Source of the DNA: Hyphomicrobium_A sp039933175 | GTDB lineage: Bacteria > Pseudomonadota > Alphaproteobacteria > Rhizobiales > Hyphomicrobiaceae | NCBI GenBank assembly: GCA_039933175.1 | Contig: JBDTOR010000053.1 | Coordinates: 1 to 14,939, forward strand | Length of the DNA stretch: 14,939 nucleotides | Direction: 5' to 3' | Shown here: in pieces, positions 9,079-14,939 of the stretch | Position numbering within the stretch: the first letter of the stretch is position 1 | Layout of the letters: every line of letters begins with the position of its first letter | Program-made: the position numbers and the translations under genes | Notes under the pieces: model-generated | Database searches by the model: none | Told to the model about the DNA's origin: nothing | The model's input: the letters and a program-made list of their open reading frames with translations, nothing else

Positions 9079-9585
9079 TCACGGACGTGCGTAGCGAGCG
9101 AATGCGTCGACCACTTTCACATACACATCCCGCTTGAACGGCACGATGAGGTCGGCGACTTCGGTGAGCGGCACCCATCGCCATTCGGTGAACTCGGCCT
9201 TGTGGCCGGTCGCCGGCACGATGTCGATCTCGCTCTCCGGGCCTAAGAAGCGAACCGCGAACCACTTCTGCTCTTGGCCCTTGTAGCGGCCGCCCCACGA
9301 CTTGCCGGCCAGCTCCGCTGGCAGGTCATAGCGCAGCCAACCGTCTGTTTGGCCTAGGATTTCGACCGAGCGCATGCCTGTCTCCTCGATCAGTTCGCGC
9401 AGCGCCGCGGTGGCTGGTTCCTCGCCTGCATCGATGCCGCCCTGGGGCATCTGCCACCACTTGCCACGGCCCTCTTCCTCGCCGCCGGCGTCAGCGCGGC
9501 GGCCGACCCAGACGAGGCCGTGCGGGTTGATGACGGTGATGCCGACGCAGGGGCGATAGCCTGGGGCGGGCGAAGACTTGCTCAT
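9079..9585 (-). CDS. rppH: RNA pyrophosphohydrolase RppH (Nudix family, IalA-like)
   Basis: RppH removes pyrophosphate from the 5' end of triphosphorylated mRNA and so starts RNase E-dependent decay; the Bartonella orthologue is the invasion-associated IalA. From the ATG at 9585 the protein is 168 residues, the family's usual length; upstream in-frame codons to 9693 are not needed. The Nudix box is intact (Gly49, Glu55, RELIEETGM at residues 63-71) within the RppH-typical WWQMPQGGIDAGEEP. GYRPCVGITVINPHGLVWVGRR starts the domain, and EFTEWRWVPLTEVADLIVPFKRDVYVKVVDAFA closes it. It resembles canonical IalA/RppH more than its neighbour at 8373-8951 does. It lies 127 nt upstream of that paralogue and 113 nt downstream of ctpA, behind a strong hairpin. 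Confidence 0.92.
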   Translation of the reverse strand: MSKSSPAPGYRPCVGITVINPHGLVWVGRRADAGGEEEGRGKWWQMPQGGIDAGEEPATAALRELIEETGMRSVEILGQTDGWLRYDLPAELAGKSWGGRYKGQEQKWFAVRFLGPESEIDIVPATGHKAEFTEWRWVPLTEVADLIVPFKRDVYVKVVDAFARYARP

Positions 9586-9620
9586 TGGCGGGGTCCGGAC
9601 GGTGGAGCGACAACGGCCTT

Positions 9621-9652
9621 CAAACGAAGATGGGCGCCAAGCGGCGCCCATC
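9621..9652 (-). terminator. Rho-independent terminator downstream of ctpA
   Basis: On the minus strand, a perfect 10-bp GC-rich stem (GATGGGCGCC and its complement, arms 9652-9643 and 9638-9629, 4-nt loop 9642-9639) is followed by TTCGTTTG (9628-9621). It lies about 50 nt after the ctpA stop. The T-run is interrupted, so read-through into rppH is possible. Confidence 0.6.
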
Positions 9653-9698
9653 CAAGCGTGCGGTAAGATCTGCGGGCTGCCCGGCGCGGGCAACGCCC

Positions 9699-11108
9699 CT
9701 AGTTCTTCGCCTTCTCCTTGTCGGCGTCGGCGCCGGTAGCAGCCGGCGTGGTGGTGGGCGACGGGATCGTGGCGCCAGCCGTCTTGCCGTCAGTGGCCGT
9801 GCCGCGCAGGAACGACAGCGCGTACTGCAGCTGCACGTCCTTTTCCGGCTCCTTGGGGACGTAGGCCGACGAGCCGGAAGTCTCCTTGACCTCCTTGCCG
9901 TCCTCGCCCTTGCCGTTCTCCGGATTGCGGAGATGGCCGCGCAGGCTGGCCTCGCCGCGCTGCGCCTCGGCAGCGGCGGCCTTCTTCTTCAGCTCGTCCG
10001 GCAGCTCCTGCTCGACGAGGATGTCGGGATCGATGCCCTTGGCCTGGATCGAGCGGTTCGACGGCGTGTAGTAACGGGCCGTCGTCAGCCTGATCGCGCC
10101 ATTGGCGCCGAGCGGGATGATCGTCTGCACCGAGCCCTTGCCGAACGAGCGCGTGCCGATGACGGTGGCCCGCTTGTGGTCCTGCAAGGCGCCGGCGACG
10201 ATCTCGGAAGCCGAGGCCGAGCCGCCGTTGATCAGCACGACGATCTTCTTGCCGTCGGTCAGATCGCCGGGGTGAGCCTGGGCCCGCTGCGTCTCCTCGT
10301 TGTTGCGGCCCTTGGTCAGGACGACGGCGCCGCGCTCCAGGAAGTCGTCGGAGACGGCGATCGCCTGATCGAGCAGGCCGCCCGGGTTGTTGCGAAGGTC
10401 GATGATGTAACCCTTGAGGTCCTTGCCGATCGACTTCTTGGCGCTCTCGATGGCCTTCACGAGGTTGGTGTGTGTCTGCTCGTTGAAGGTGGTGACCTTG
10501 ATGTAGGCGACATCCTTCTCGTCGTGCGCCTTCACCGCGTTGATGCGGATGATGTCACGCGTGACCTTCACGTCGAACGGATCGTCGATGCCCTTGCGCA
10601 CGATGGTCAGCGAGATCGGCGTGTTGACCGGGCCGCGCATCTTCTCGACCGCCTGCTCAAGCGTCAGACCGACGATCTGCTCGCCGTCGAGGTGGGTGAT
10701 CAGGTCGTTTGCCTGCAGGCCGGCCTTGGAGGCGGGCGTGTCGTCGATGGGCGACACCACCTTCACGATGCCGTTCTCCATGGTGACCTCGATGCCGAGG
10801 CCGCCGAACTCGCCGCGCGTCTGCACCTGCATGTCGCGGTAGTTCTTGGGGCTGAGGTAGGAGGAGTGCGGATCCAGCGCCGACAGCATGCCGTTGATGG
10901 CCGACTCGATCAGCATCGCGTCATCGGGCTTCTCGACGTAGTCGGAGCGCACTCTGTCCAGCACGTCGCCGAACAGATCCAGCTGCCGGTACATCTCAGA
11001 ATTATCCGAGGTGGCCGAATACGTGCGCGTGACGTTCAACAGCGTCGTTGCGCCGGCGAGACCGGTCATCAAGAGGAACGTCCAGAATGCGAATTCCGTC
11101 TTGCGCAT
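9699..11108 (-). CDS. ctpA: Carboxy-terminal processing protease CtpA (peptidase family S41)
   Basis: A periplasmic or membrane-anchored serine protease with a PDZ domain that trims or degrades exported proteins from the C terminus. The protein is 469 residues. Residues 1-25 form an N-terminal signal/anchor (RKTEFAFWTFLLMTGLAGATTLL). A PDZ domain lies at about 97-185 (GEFGGLGIEV, KAGLQANDLITHLDGEQI). The S41 catalytic core has Ser299 in GGSASASEI, Lys324 in SFGKG exactly 25 residues later, and Gln328, the expected Ser-Lys-Gln set. Residues 366-469 form a Lys/Glu/Ala- and Thr/Pro-rich, probably disordered tail. The ATG at 11108 has a ribosome binding site (AAGGA) inside the end of the upstream EnvC-like gene and shares one base with its stop (TAATG), implying translational coupling. 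In Pseudomonas and E. coli, related proteases (CtpA, Prc) degrade cell-wall hydrolases, which fits this neighbour. Confidence 0.95.
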   Translation of the reverse strand: MRKTEFAFWTFLLMTGLAGATTLLNVTRTYSATSDNSEMYRQLDLFGDVLDRVRSDYVEKPDDAMLIESAINGMLSALDPHSSYLSPKNYRDMQVQTRGEFGGLGIEVTMENGIVKVVSPIDDTPASKAGLQANDLITHLDGEQIVGLTLEQAVEKMRGPVNTPISLTIVRKGIDDPFDVKVTRDIIRINAVKAHDEKDVAYIKVTTFNEQTHTNLVKAIESAKKSIGKDLKGYIIDLRNNPGGLLDQAIAVSDDFLERGAVVLTKGRNNEETQRAQAHPGDLTDGKKIVVLINGGSASASEIVAGALQDHKRATVIGTRSFGKGSVQTIIPLGANGAIRLTTARYYTPSNRSIQAKGIDPDILVEQELPDELKKKAAAAEAQRGEASLRGHLRNPENGKGEDGKEVKETSGSSAYVPKEPEKDVQLQYALSFLRGTATDGKTAGATIPSPTTTPAATGADADKEKAKN

Positions 11109-12589
11109 TATCCTTGCACCTTTCGATGACCCGACGCCCACCATGGGTCCGGGTCGATAGGCCTGCCGTCCTTGCGAAACTCGACGTAGAGAACGGGGGC
11201 GTTGTTTGCAGCAGCGGGTTGAGCCTGTTGGGGCCAGCCGCTCATGGTTCCGACTGGTTCGGCGGCGAGAACGAATTGACCGGGTTGGACATCGATCTGC
11301 GACAGACCCGCGAGTAGGACATGATAACCGGCGCCAGCGTTGATGATCAAGAGTTGGCCATAGCTACGGAATTCGCCAGCGTAAACAATCCAACCATCGC
11401 AAGGTGACGTGACTTGGGCACCTTGTCGAGTTTCTAGCACAATTCCTTTCGACTGGCCGCCGAACTGAGTTTTCTCACCAAAGCCCAGAACCTGGCGTCC
11501 TTGGGCTGGCGTGGGCAAGCGTCCGGTTGCATCGGAAAAAGCGATTTCAGGCTTAATACGGCCCGGACTGCCGAGCGTAGCGCCCGGAGAGAGCTCAACG
11601 AATTCCTGTCCCCTGGCGCCCGACGGCGGCACAACCGGCGGTACGCCCTTCTCCGGCGCCTTCGAAATTAACGGCAGCGCGGCGGGCGAGTTGGGCGCAA
11701 TGGGCGCAGATGAATTCGGCGTAATGTTTGCCGCCGCTTCCGTTTTGCGCTGCTCGTTGTAGGCGCCGAGGCCGGTGTTGTCCTTCACGGCCTGGTCGAG
11801 CTTGGAGATGAGATCGTTGAGGTCGCTGACGTTGCGCGAGATGTCGGCCGCCGCGGTGCGCATGCGTTTGAGCTCCGACTGGCGCTGATCGAGCGTAACC
11901 TTCTTTTCCTCCATCAGGCCGGCAAGGCGCGTGCGCGCATCGCTGAGGCGGGTCATCTCGGTGCGCAGCTGATCGCGCTGGGTACGGATCTCGGTCATCA
12001 CGCGGACGAGTTCGGTGAGCCTCGCCGTCAGCGCCTTGGCCTGGGAGCCGAGTTCGGGGAACGCCGCCGAAAGCAGCATGGCGCTGCGCACCATCTGCAG
12101 GGCGTCCTCGCGCTGCGTGATGAGGACCGGCGGTGGATTGCGCCCCATGCGCTGCAGTGCCGACAACAGCTTGGCGATCTGATTGTTGCGCTGGTTGAGT
12201 GAGCCTTTGAGGATGCGCTGCTGCTCATCGAGCTCACCCAGCCGGGTCTCGATCGTTGTGAGCTGGCCTTCGCTCCTCTTGATGAGATCGGCGGTCTCGA
12301 CCAGCCGCGAGTTGAGCCGCTCGCGTTCGGTCGCCAGACCCTGGACGTCGGTCTCGAGCGACTGCGTGCGCTTTTCGACGTCCTGCAGCTCGTTGCGCTT
12401 GCCCTCGAGCTTCTTCTTGGCGTCTTCGGCCTTTGACGGGGCTTGGGCGACCGCCGGGGCCGGAGGCATTCCCACCAGCAGGGCAACGGCGGCGAATGCG
12501 CCGGCGCATAGGTAACGCCTCACGGATGCTGCTAGTTGAGCCCGAAGCAAAGGCCGATGTCCCCCTGAGATGTCCGCCGGTGCGCTCAC
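11108..12589 (-). CDS. EnvC-like murein hydrolase activator (coiled coil plus degenerate LytM/M23 domain)
   Basis: A periplasmic protein likely to activate AmiC-type amidases that split septal peptidoglycan, comparable to E. coli EnvC and Caulobacter LdpF. It has 493 residues from the GTG at 12589. Residues 23-49 are a signal peptide ending in AVAQA. Residues 52-270 are a long heptad-rich coiled coil, and 290-360 a Pro/Ala-rich linker. Residues 365-486 are a LytM domain ending in LYVEFRKDGRPIDPDPWW, a typical EnvC ending. The zinc ligands of active M23 peptidases are missing: there is no HxxxD near residue 380, and the HxH motif is replaced by YVE (469-470 region); only His423 remains. It should therefore be an activator and not an enzyme. 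The start is uncertain: a TTG at 12550 has a much better ribosome binding site (AGGGGGA, 9 nt spacer) and would place the signal peptide near the N terminus (480 residues). It is the first gene of the pair with ctpA. Confidence 0.9.
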   Translation of the reverse strand: MSAPADISGGHRPLLRAQLAASVRRYLCAGAFAAVALLVGMPPAPAVAQAPSKAEDAKKKLEGKRNELQDVEKRTQSLETDVQGLATERERLNSRLVETADLIKRSEGQLTTIETRLGELDEQQRILKGSLNQRNNQIAKLLSALQRMGRNPPPVLITQREDALQMVRSAMLLSAAFPELGSQAKALTARLTELVRVMTEIRTQRDQLRTEMTRLSDARTRLAGLMEEKKVTLDQRQSELKRMRTAAADISRNVSDLNDLISKLDQAVKDNTGLGAYNEQRKTEAAANITPNSSAPIAPNSPAALPLISKAPEKGVPPVVPPSGARGQEFVELSPGATLGSPGRIKPEIAFSDATGRLPTPAQGRQVLGFGEKTQFGGQSKGIVLETRQGAQVTSPCDGWIVYAGEFRSYGQLLIINAGAGYHVLLAGLSQIDVQPGQFVLAAEPVGTMSGWPQQAQPAAANNAPVLYVEFRKDGRPIDPDPWWASGHRKVQG

Positions 12590-12700
12590 CAGAGGCTCGA
12601 ATTACGGCAATTATGGCGCGCCAGGGCTTGCCAATGCGTTGCGTCACAAGGTCAACGGACAATGGCCGCCGGCCGGACCCGGATGCCATCCAGATACGAT

Positions 12701-12729
12701 TTGCCCGCCTCCCGCCTACGCTTTATGGA
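12701..12729 (+). promoter_or_regulatory. Candidate promoter of the HIG1-pduO-rhomboid unit
   Basis: TTGCCC (12701-12706), a 17-nt spacer, then TATGGA (12724-12729), about 28 nt before the HIG1 start codon. The match is 4 of 6 at -35 and 3 of 6 at -10. In the same 167-nt divergent gap, CATAAT on the minus strand (12615-12610) could be the -10 of the EnvC-like gene, with no clear -35. Confidence 0.3.
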
Positions 12730-12756
12730 TTTGCCGAGAACGGAGATCGAACTCGT

Positions 12757-12951
12757 ATGGAGACTATCCTTTACTATCTCACCACGCTGGCGGTGATGGC
12801 CGTGGCGGTGGTCCTGGTCGCCGGGCTGTGGAATTTGTCGCGGGGCAAGAGCCCCAACACCAGCCAGAAGCTGATGCGCTGGCGCGTCGGCTTGCAGGCG
12901 CTGGCCATCGTTATCATCCTGCTCTTCGTGTTCGTCCACAACTACCGCTGA
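12757..12951 (+). CDS. HIG1-domain twin transmembrane small protein
   Basis: A 64-residue inner-membrane protein with two predicted helices (about residues 5-25 and 44-61) and a short polar loop. The loop and second helix start contain Gln37, Arg41, Arg43 and Gln47 in QKLMRWRVGLQ, which matches exactly the (Q/I)x3(R/H)xRx3Q signature of HIG1 proteins such as yeast Rcf1, which associate with respiratory supercomplexes and cytochrome oxidase. I chose the ATG at 12757, with GGAG about 11 nt upstream; the frame is open further upstream but gives an unrelated Arg/Pro-rich sequence. It starts a likely operon with the adenosyltransferase, 22 nt downstream. The role in respiration is inferred from the family. 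Confidence 0.9.
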   Translation: METILYYLTTLAVMAVAVVLVAGLWNLSRGKSPNTSQKLMRWRVGLQALAIVIILLFVFVHNYR

Positions 12952-12973
12952 GCACTCCGAGAGGACGCCGCCC

Positions 12974-13555
12974 ATGGTCGTACTAAGCAAGATCTACACC
13001 CGCACGGGCGATAAGGGCACCACGGCGCTGGGCAGCGGCGAGCGCGTTCCCAAGAACGCCTTGCGCATCGCCGCCTACGGCACGGTCGACGAGACCAACG
13101 CCAGCATCGGCATGGTGCGTCTTCATCTGGGCGACGCCGACCCGGCGCTCGATGCCATGCTGCTGCGCATCCAGAACGACCTGTTCGACCTCGGGGCCGA
13201 TCTGTGCGTGCCCGATCGCGGCGTCAAGCTCGAGTACGAGCCGCTGCGCATGACGGATGGCCAGGTCACGCGGCTCGAGCAAGAGATCGACGAGATGAAC
13301 AAGGAGCTGAAGCCGCTCCGCTCGTTCGTGCTGCCGGGCGGCTCGCCGGCGGCGGCGGCGCTCCATATGGCGCGCACCATTTCCCGGCGCGCCGAGCGGC
13401 TTATGGTCGAACTCGCCGCCGAGCCGAACGAGCCGGTCAGCGCCGCGGCGTTGAAATACATCAATCGTCTGTCGGATCTCCTTTTTGTTGCCAGCCGCTA
13501 CGTCAATGATCGCGGCAAGACCGATGTTCTTTGGGTCCCCGGCCAGAACCGGTAG
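12974..13555 (+). CDS. Cob(I)yrinic acid a,c-diamide / cob(I)alamin adenosyltransferase, PduO type
   Basis: Transfers the 5'-deoxyadenosyl group from ATP to cob(I)alamin, making adenosylcobalamin for enzymes such as methylmalonyl-CoA mutase. The protein is 193 residues, the single-domain PduO-type length. Visible signatures: the ATP-binding N terminus YTRTGDKGTTALGSGERV (residues 8-25), YGTVDETNASIG (35-46), FVLPGGSPAAAALHMART (118-135), RRAER (138-142) and YINRLSDLLFVASRY (162-176). The ATG at 12974 has an AGAGGA ribosome binding site. It lies 22 nt after the HIG1 gene and 28 nt before the rhomboid gene, so the three are probably co-transcribed. Confidence 0.95.
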   Translation: MVVLSKIYTRTGDKGTTALGSGERVPKNALRIAAYGTVDETNASIGMVRLHLGDADPALDAMLLRIQNDLFDLGADLCVPDRGVKLEYEPLRMTDGQVTRLEQEIDEMNKELKPLRSFVLPGGSPAAAALHMARTISRRAERLMVELAAEPNEPVSAAALKYINRLSDLLFVASRYVNDRGKTDVLWVPGQNR

Positions 13556-13583
13556 CCGCTTCCTCTAACTCGGCAGGCACGCC

Positions 13584-14288
13584 TTGTTCATTCCGCTGCG
13601 CGACGAGAATTCGCTGAAGTCCATTCCCTTTCAATACGTCACGGTCGGACTGATCATCGTCAACGTGCTCGTGTTCATGCTCGAGGTGAGCGGCATGAGC
13701 AACGCCGTGGTGGCGAGCTTCGGCGTCACGCCGCGCGAGCTATTGGGCGGCAGCGTTCTCTTTGCGCCGGACTCCTATGCCGACGACACCTTTGCCGTCG
13801 ACGAGAATGCCACGCTCCTCACCTACATGTTCTTCCACGCGGACGTGTTCCACCTCGTCGGCAACATGCTGTTTCTGTGGGTGTTCGGCGACAACGTCGA
13901 GGATGCGATGGGCCACGTGCGCTTCCTCATCTTCTATCTGGCGTGCGGGGTGTTTGCCGCTCTGTTCCACGCCTGGATGGTGCCCGACAGCGATATGCCG
14001 CTCATTGGCGCCAGCGGCGCCGTCGCCGGCGTCATTGCCGCCTACCTGATGCTGCATCCGCACGTCAGCGTGTGGGTGCTGGCCTTCAAGGTGATCCCGC
14101 TGCGCATTACGGCCGGCTTGGTCCTGGGCATCTGGATTGCGCTGCAGGTTGTCATGCTGATGATGCAGGACCAAAGCGCGACGGCCTGGTGGGCGCATAT
14201 CGGCGGCCTCATCGCCGGAGCCGTGCTGATCGTCGTGCTGCGCCGCCCGGGCGTGCCGCTGTTTGATCGCGGCCTGCACCTGACCTGA
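13584..14288 (+). CDS. Rhomboid-family intramembrane serine protease
   Basis: A multi-pass inner-membrane protease that cleaves transmembrane substrates. The protein is 234 residues from a TTG start at 13584 (FIPLRDEN is the usual N terminus of this alphaproteobacterial subgroup, and no ATG is available nearby). About six hydrophobic segments are visible, the first at residues 17-35. The catalytic Ser144 is in GASGAVAG, the partner His205 in WWAHIGG, and the HxxxN motif (His90, Asn94; HLVGNMLFLWVFG) helps form the oxyanion site, so it should be active. It follows the adenosyltransferase gene by 28 nt with a poor ribosome binding site. The loop at residues 55-78, with acidic residues between the first two helices, is typical of the L1 region. 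Confidence 0.93.
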   Translation: MFIPLRDENSLKSIPFQYVTVGLIIVNVLVFMLEVSGMSNAVVASFGVTPRELLGGSVLFAPDSYADDTFAVDENATLLTYMFFHADVFHLVGNMLFLWVFGDNVEDAMGHVRFLIFYLACGVFAALFHAWMVPDSDMPLIGASGAVAGVIAAYLMLHPHVSVWVLAFKVIPLRITAGLVLGIWIALQVVMLMMQDQSATAWWAHIGGLIAGAVLIVVLRRPGVPLFDRGLHLT

Positions 14289-14297
14289 GCGGCGGGC

Positions 14298-14330
14298 GGT
14301 ATTTTCCGCGGCGCGGCAACGGAAAATGCC
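14298..14330 (+). terminator. Hairpin downstream of the rhomboid gene, possible terminator
   Basis: GGTATTTTCCG (14298-14308) pairs with CGGAAAATGCC (14320-14330) in an 11-bp stem with one G-U pair and an 11-nt loop, starting 10 nt after the rhomboid stop. The following bases (TTCCC) do not form a proper T-run, so intrinsic termination is uncertain. Confidence 0.4.
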
Positions 14331-14342
14331 TTCCCAGCGGTT

Positions 14343-14384
14343 AATTGGCGCCCAATTGACTTGCATTCGTCGGGCCCGTAGGTT
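14343..14384 (+). promoter_or_regulatory. Candidate etfB promoter with an inverted repeat over the -35 element
   Basis: TTGACT (14356-14361), a 17-nt spacer and TAGGTT (14379-14384) make a fair sigma70-type promoter (5 of 6 at -35, 3 of 6 at -10). A perfect inverted repeat AATTGG-CGC-CCAATT (14343-14357) runs into the -35 hexamer, a plausible operator position. The transcript would have a leader of about 135 nt before the etfB start. Confidence 0.4.
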
Positions 14385-14524
14385 CTCATCTCGCACTTGC
14401 GAATAATGAAGAGAAGGCCTGCCACCGGGGACTTTCTCGCGAAGCTCGACGAGTCTCGTCGCGCTGCACAACAGCCCCGCAACGTCAGCAGACCGCGAAA
14501 CAGAGCGCTTGGAGAGCCGACGGC

Positions 14525-14939
14525 GTGAAGATACTGGTGCCGGTCAAGAGGGTCGTTGATTACAACGTCAAAATTCGCGTCAAGCCGGATGGTTCGGGCA
14601 TCGATCTTGCCAACGTGAAGATGTCGATGAACCCCTTCTGTGAGATCGCCGTCGAAGAGGCGGTCCGCATCAAGGAAAAAGGCGGCGGCGCGGAAGTCGT
14701 CGTCGTGTCCGTCGGGCCGACAAAGGCGCAGGAGACGATCCGCACCGCTCTCGCCATCGGCGCCGACCGCGGCATCCTCGTCGAGACGCCGGATACGCCC
14801 ATCGAACCTCTCGCGGTTGCGAAGATCTTGAAGGGCATCGTCGAGGCTGAGAAGCCCGACCTCGTCATCCTCGGCAAGCAGGCCATCGACGACGATTGCA
14901 ACCAGACGGGCCAGATGCTGGCCGCGCTGCTCGGCTGGC
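14525..14939 (+). CDS. etfB: Electron transfer flavoprotein subunit beta, 3'-truncated by window edge
   Basis: The beta subunit of ETF, which with the alpha subunit carries electrons from acyl-CoA and other dehydrogenases to ETF:ubiquinone oxidoreductase. The frame runs from GTG at 14525 to the window end without a stop; 138 of about 249 expected residues are visible. Recognisable stretches are the N terminus VKILVPVKRVVDYNVKIRV, the conserved NVKMSMNPFCEIAVEEAVR, ALAIGADRGILV in the AMP-binding half, and DLVILGKQAIDDDCNQTGQMLAALLGW. GGAG lies about 11 nt before the GTG. The start codon overlaps the stop of a possible 40-codon upstream frame (14406-14528) by GTGA. The gene for the alpha subunit would be expected next, outside the window. 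Confidence 0.95.
   Translation, partial: MKILVPVKRVVDYNVKIRVKPDGSGIDLANVKMSMNPFCEIAVEEAVRIKEKGGGAEVVVVSVGPTKAQETIRTALAIGADRGILVETPDTPIEPLAVAKILKGIVEAEKPDLVILGKQAIDDDCNQTGQMLAALLGW

Noticed and set aside
9585..11129. 514-codon plus-strand open frame opposite ctpA
   Set aside because: Its translation is dominated by low-complexity Arg, Leu, Asp, Val and His expected from antisense of a GC-rich gene; the S41 protease on the minus strand has all its catalytic residues.
12433..12756. N-terminal extension of the HIG1 gene
   Set aside because: It overlaps the divergent EnvC-like gene and has Arg/Pro-rich non-family sequence; the 64-residue form is the normal length.

Overview
The window is about 14.9 kb of high-GC (roughly 65 percent by eye), gene-dense DNA that looks like an alphaproteobacterial chromosome, most likely Hyphomicrobiales (possibly a Hyphomicrobium-like organism). 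The reasons are a stand-alone F1-ATPase operon (atpHAGDC, without the Fo genes beside it) downstream of priA, IalA/RppH-type Nudix proteins, a ctpA/envC-like pair, and a HIG1 protein - PduO adenosyltransferase - rhomboid - etfB block. I see no mobile element, CRISPR array, tRNA or rRNA, and no sign of recent transfer.

Layout. (1) 1-1770, plus: the 3' part of priA, the replication-restart helicase. (2) 1771-2316: a convergent intergenic region with a 13-bp palindrome and a minus-strand intrinsic terminator, then a small minus-strand gene for a secreted or membrane-anchored Gly/Arg/Tyr-rich protein. (3) 2317-2665: a leader region with a weak candidate promoter for the ATPase operon. (4) 2666-8370, plus: atpH-atpA-atpG-[ohr-like]-atpD-[small CC/CPFCG protein]-atpC. 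Two non-ATPase genes are embedded in the F1 operon with short spacers and their own ribosome binding sites: a complete Ohr/OsmC-type thiol peroxidase between gamma and beta, and an 88-aa putative zinc-ribbon protein between beta and epsilon. (5) 8373-12589, minus: reading in the direction of transcription, an EnvC-like murein hydrolase activator, the S41 protease CtpA (1-nt stop/start overlap), a terminator, then two tandem but divergent RppH-like Nudix hydrolases. (6) 12757-14288, plus: HIG1-domain protein, cob(I)alamin adenosyltransferase, rhomboid protease. (7) 14289-14939: an intergenic region with a candidate promoter overlapped by an inverted repeat, then the start of etfB (cut by the window end).

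Functionally the window is mostly housekeeping: energy conversion (F1-ATPase, ETF, HIG1), DNA replication restart, RNA 5'-end processing, cell-wall remodelling and cobalamin activation. The best candidate for something under-described is the pair of thiol- or cysteine-containing accessory genes interleaved in the F1-ATPase operon. No wholly new system is evident.
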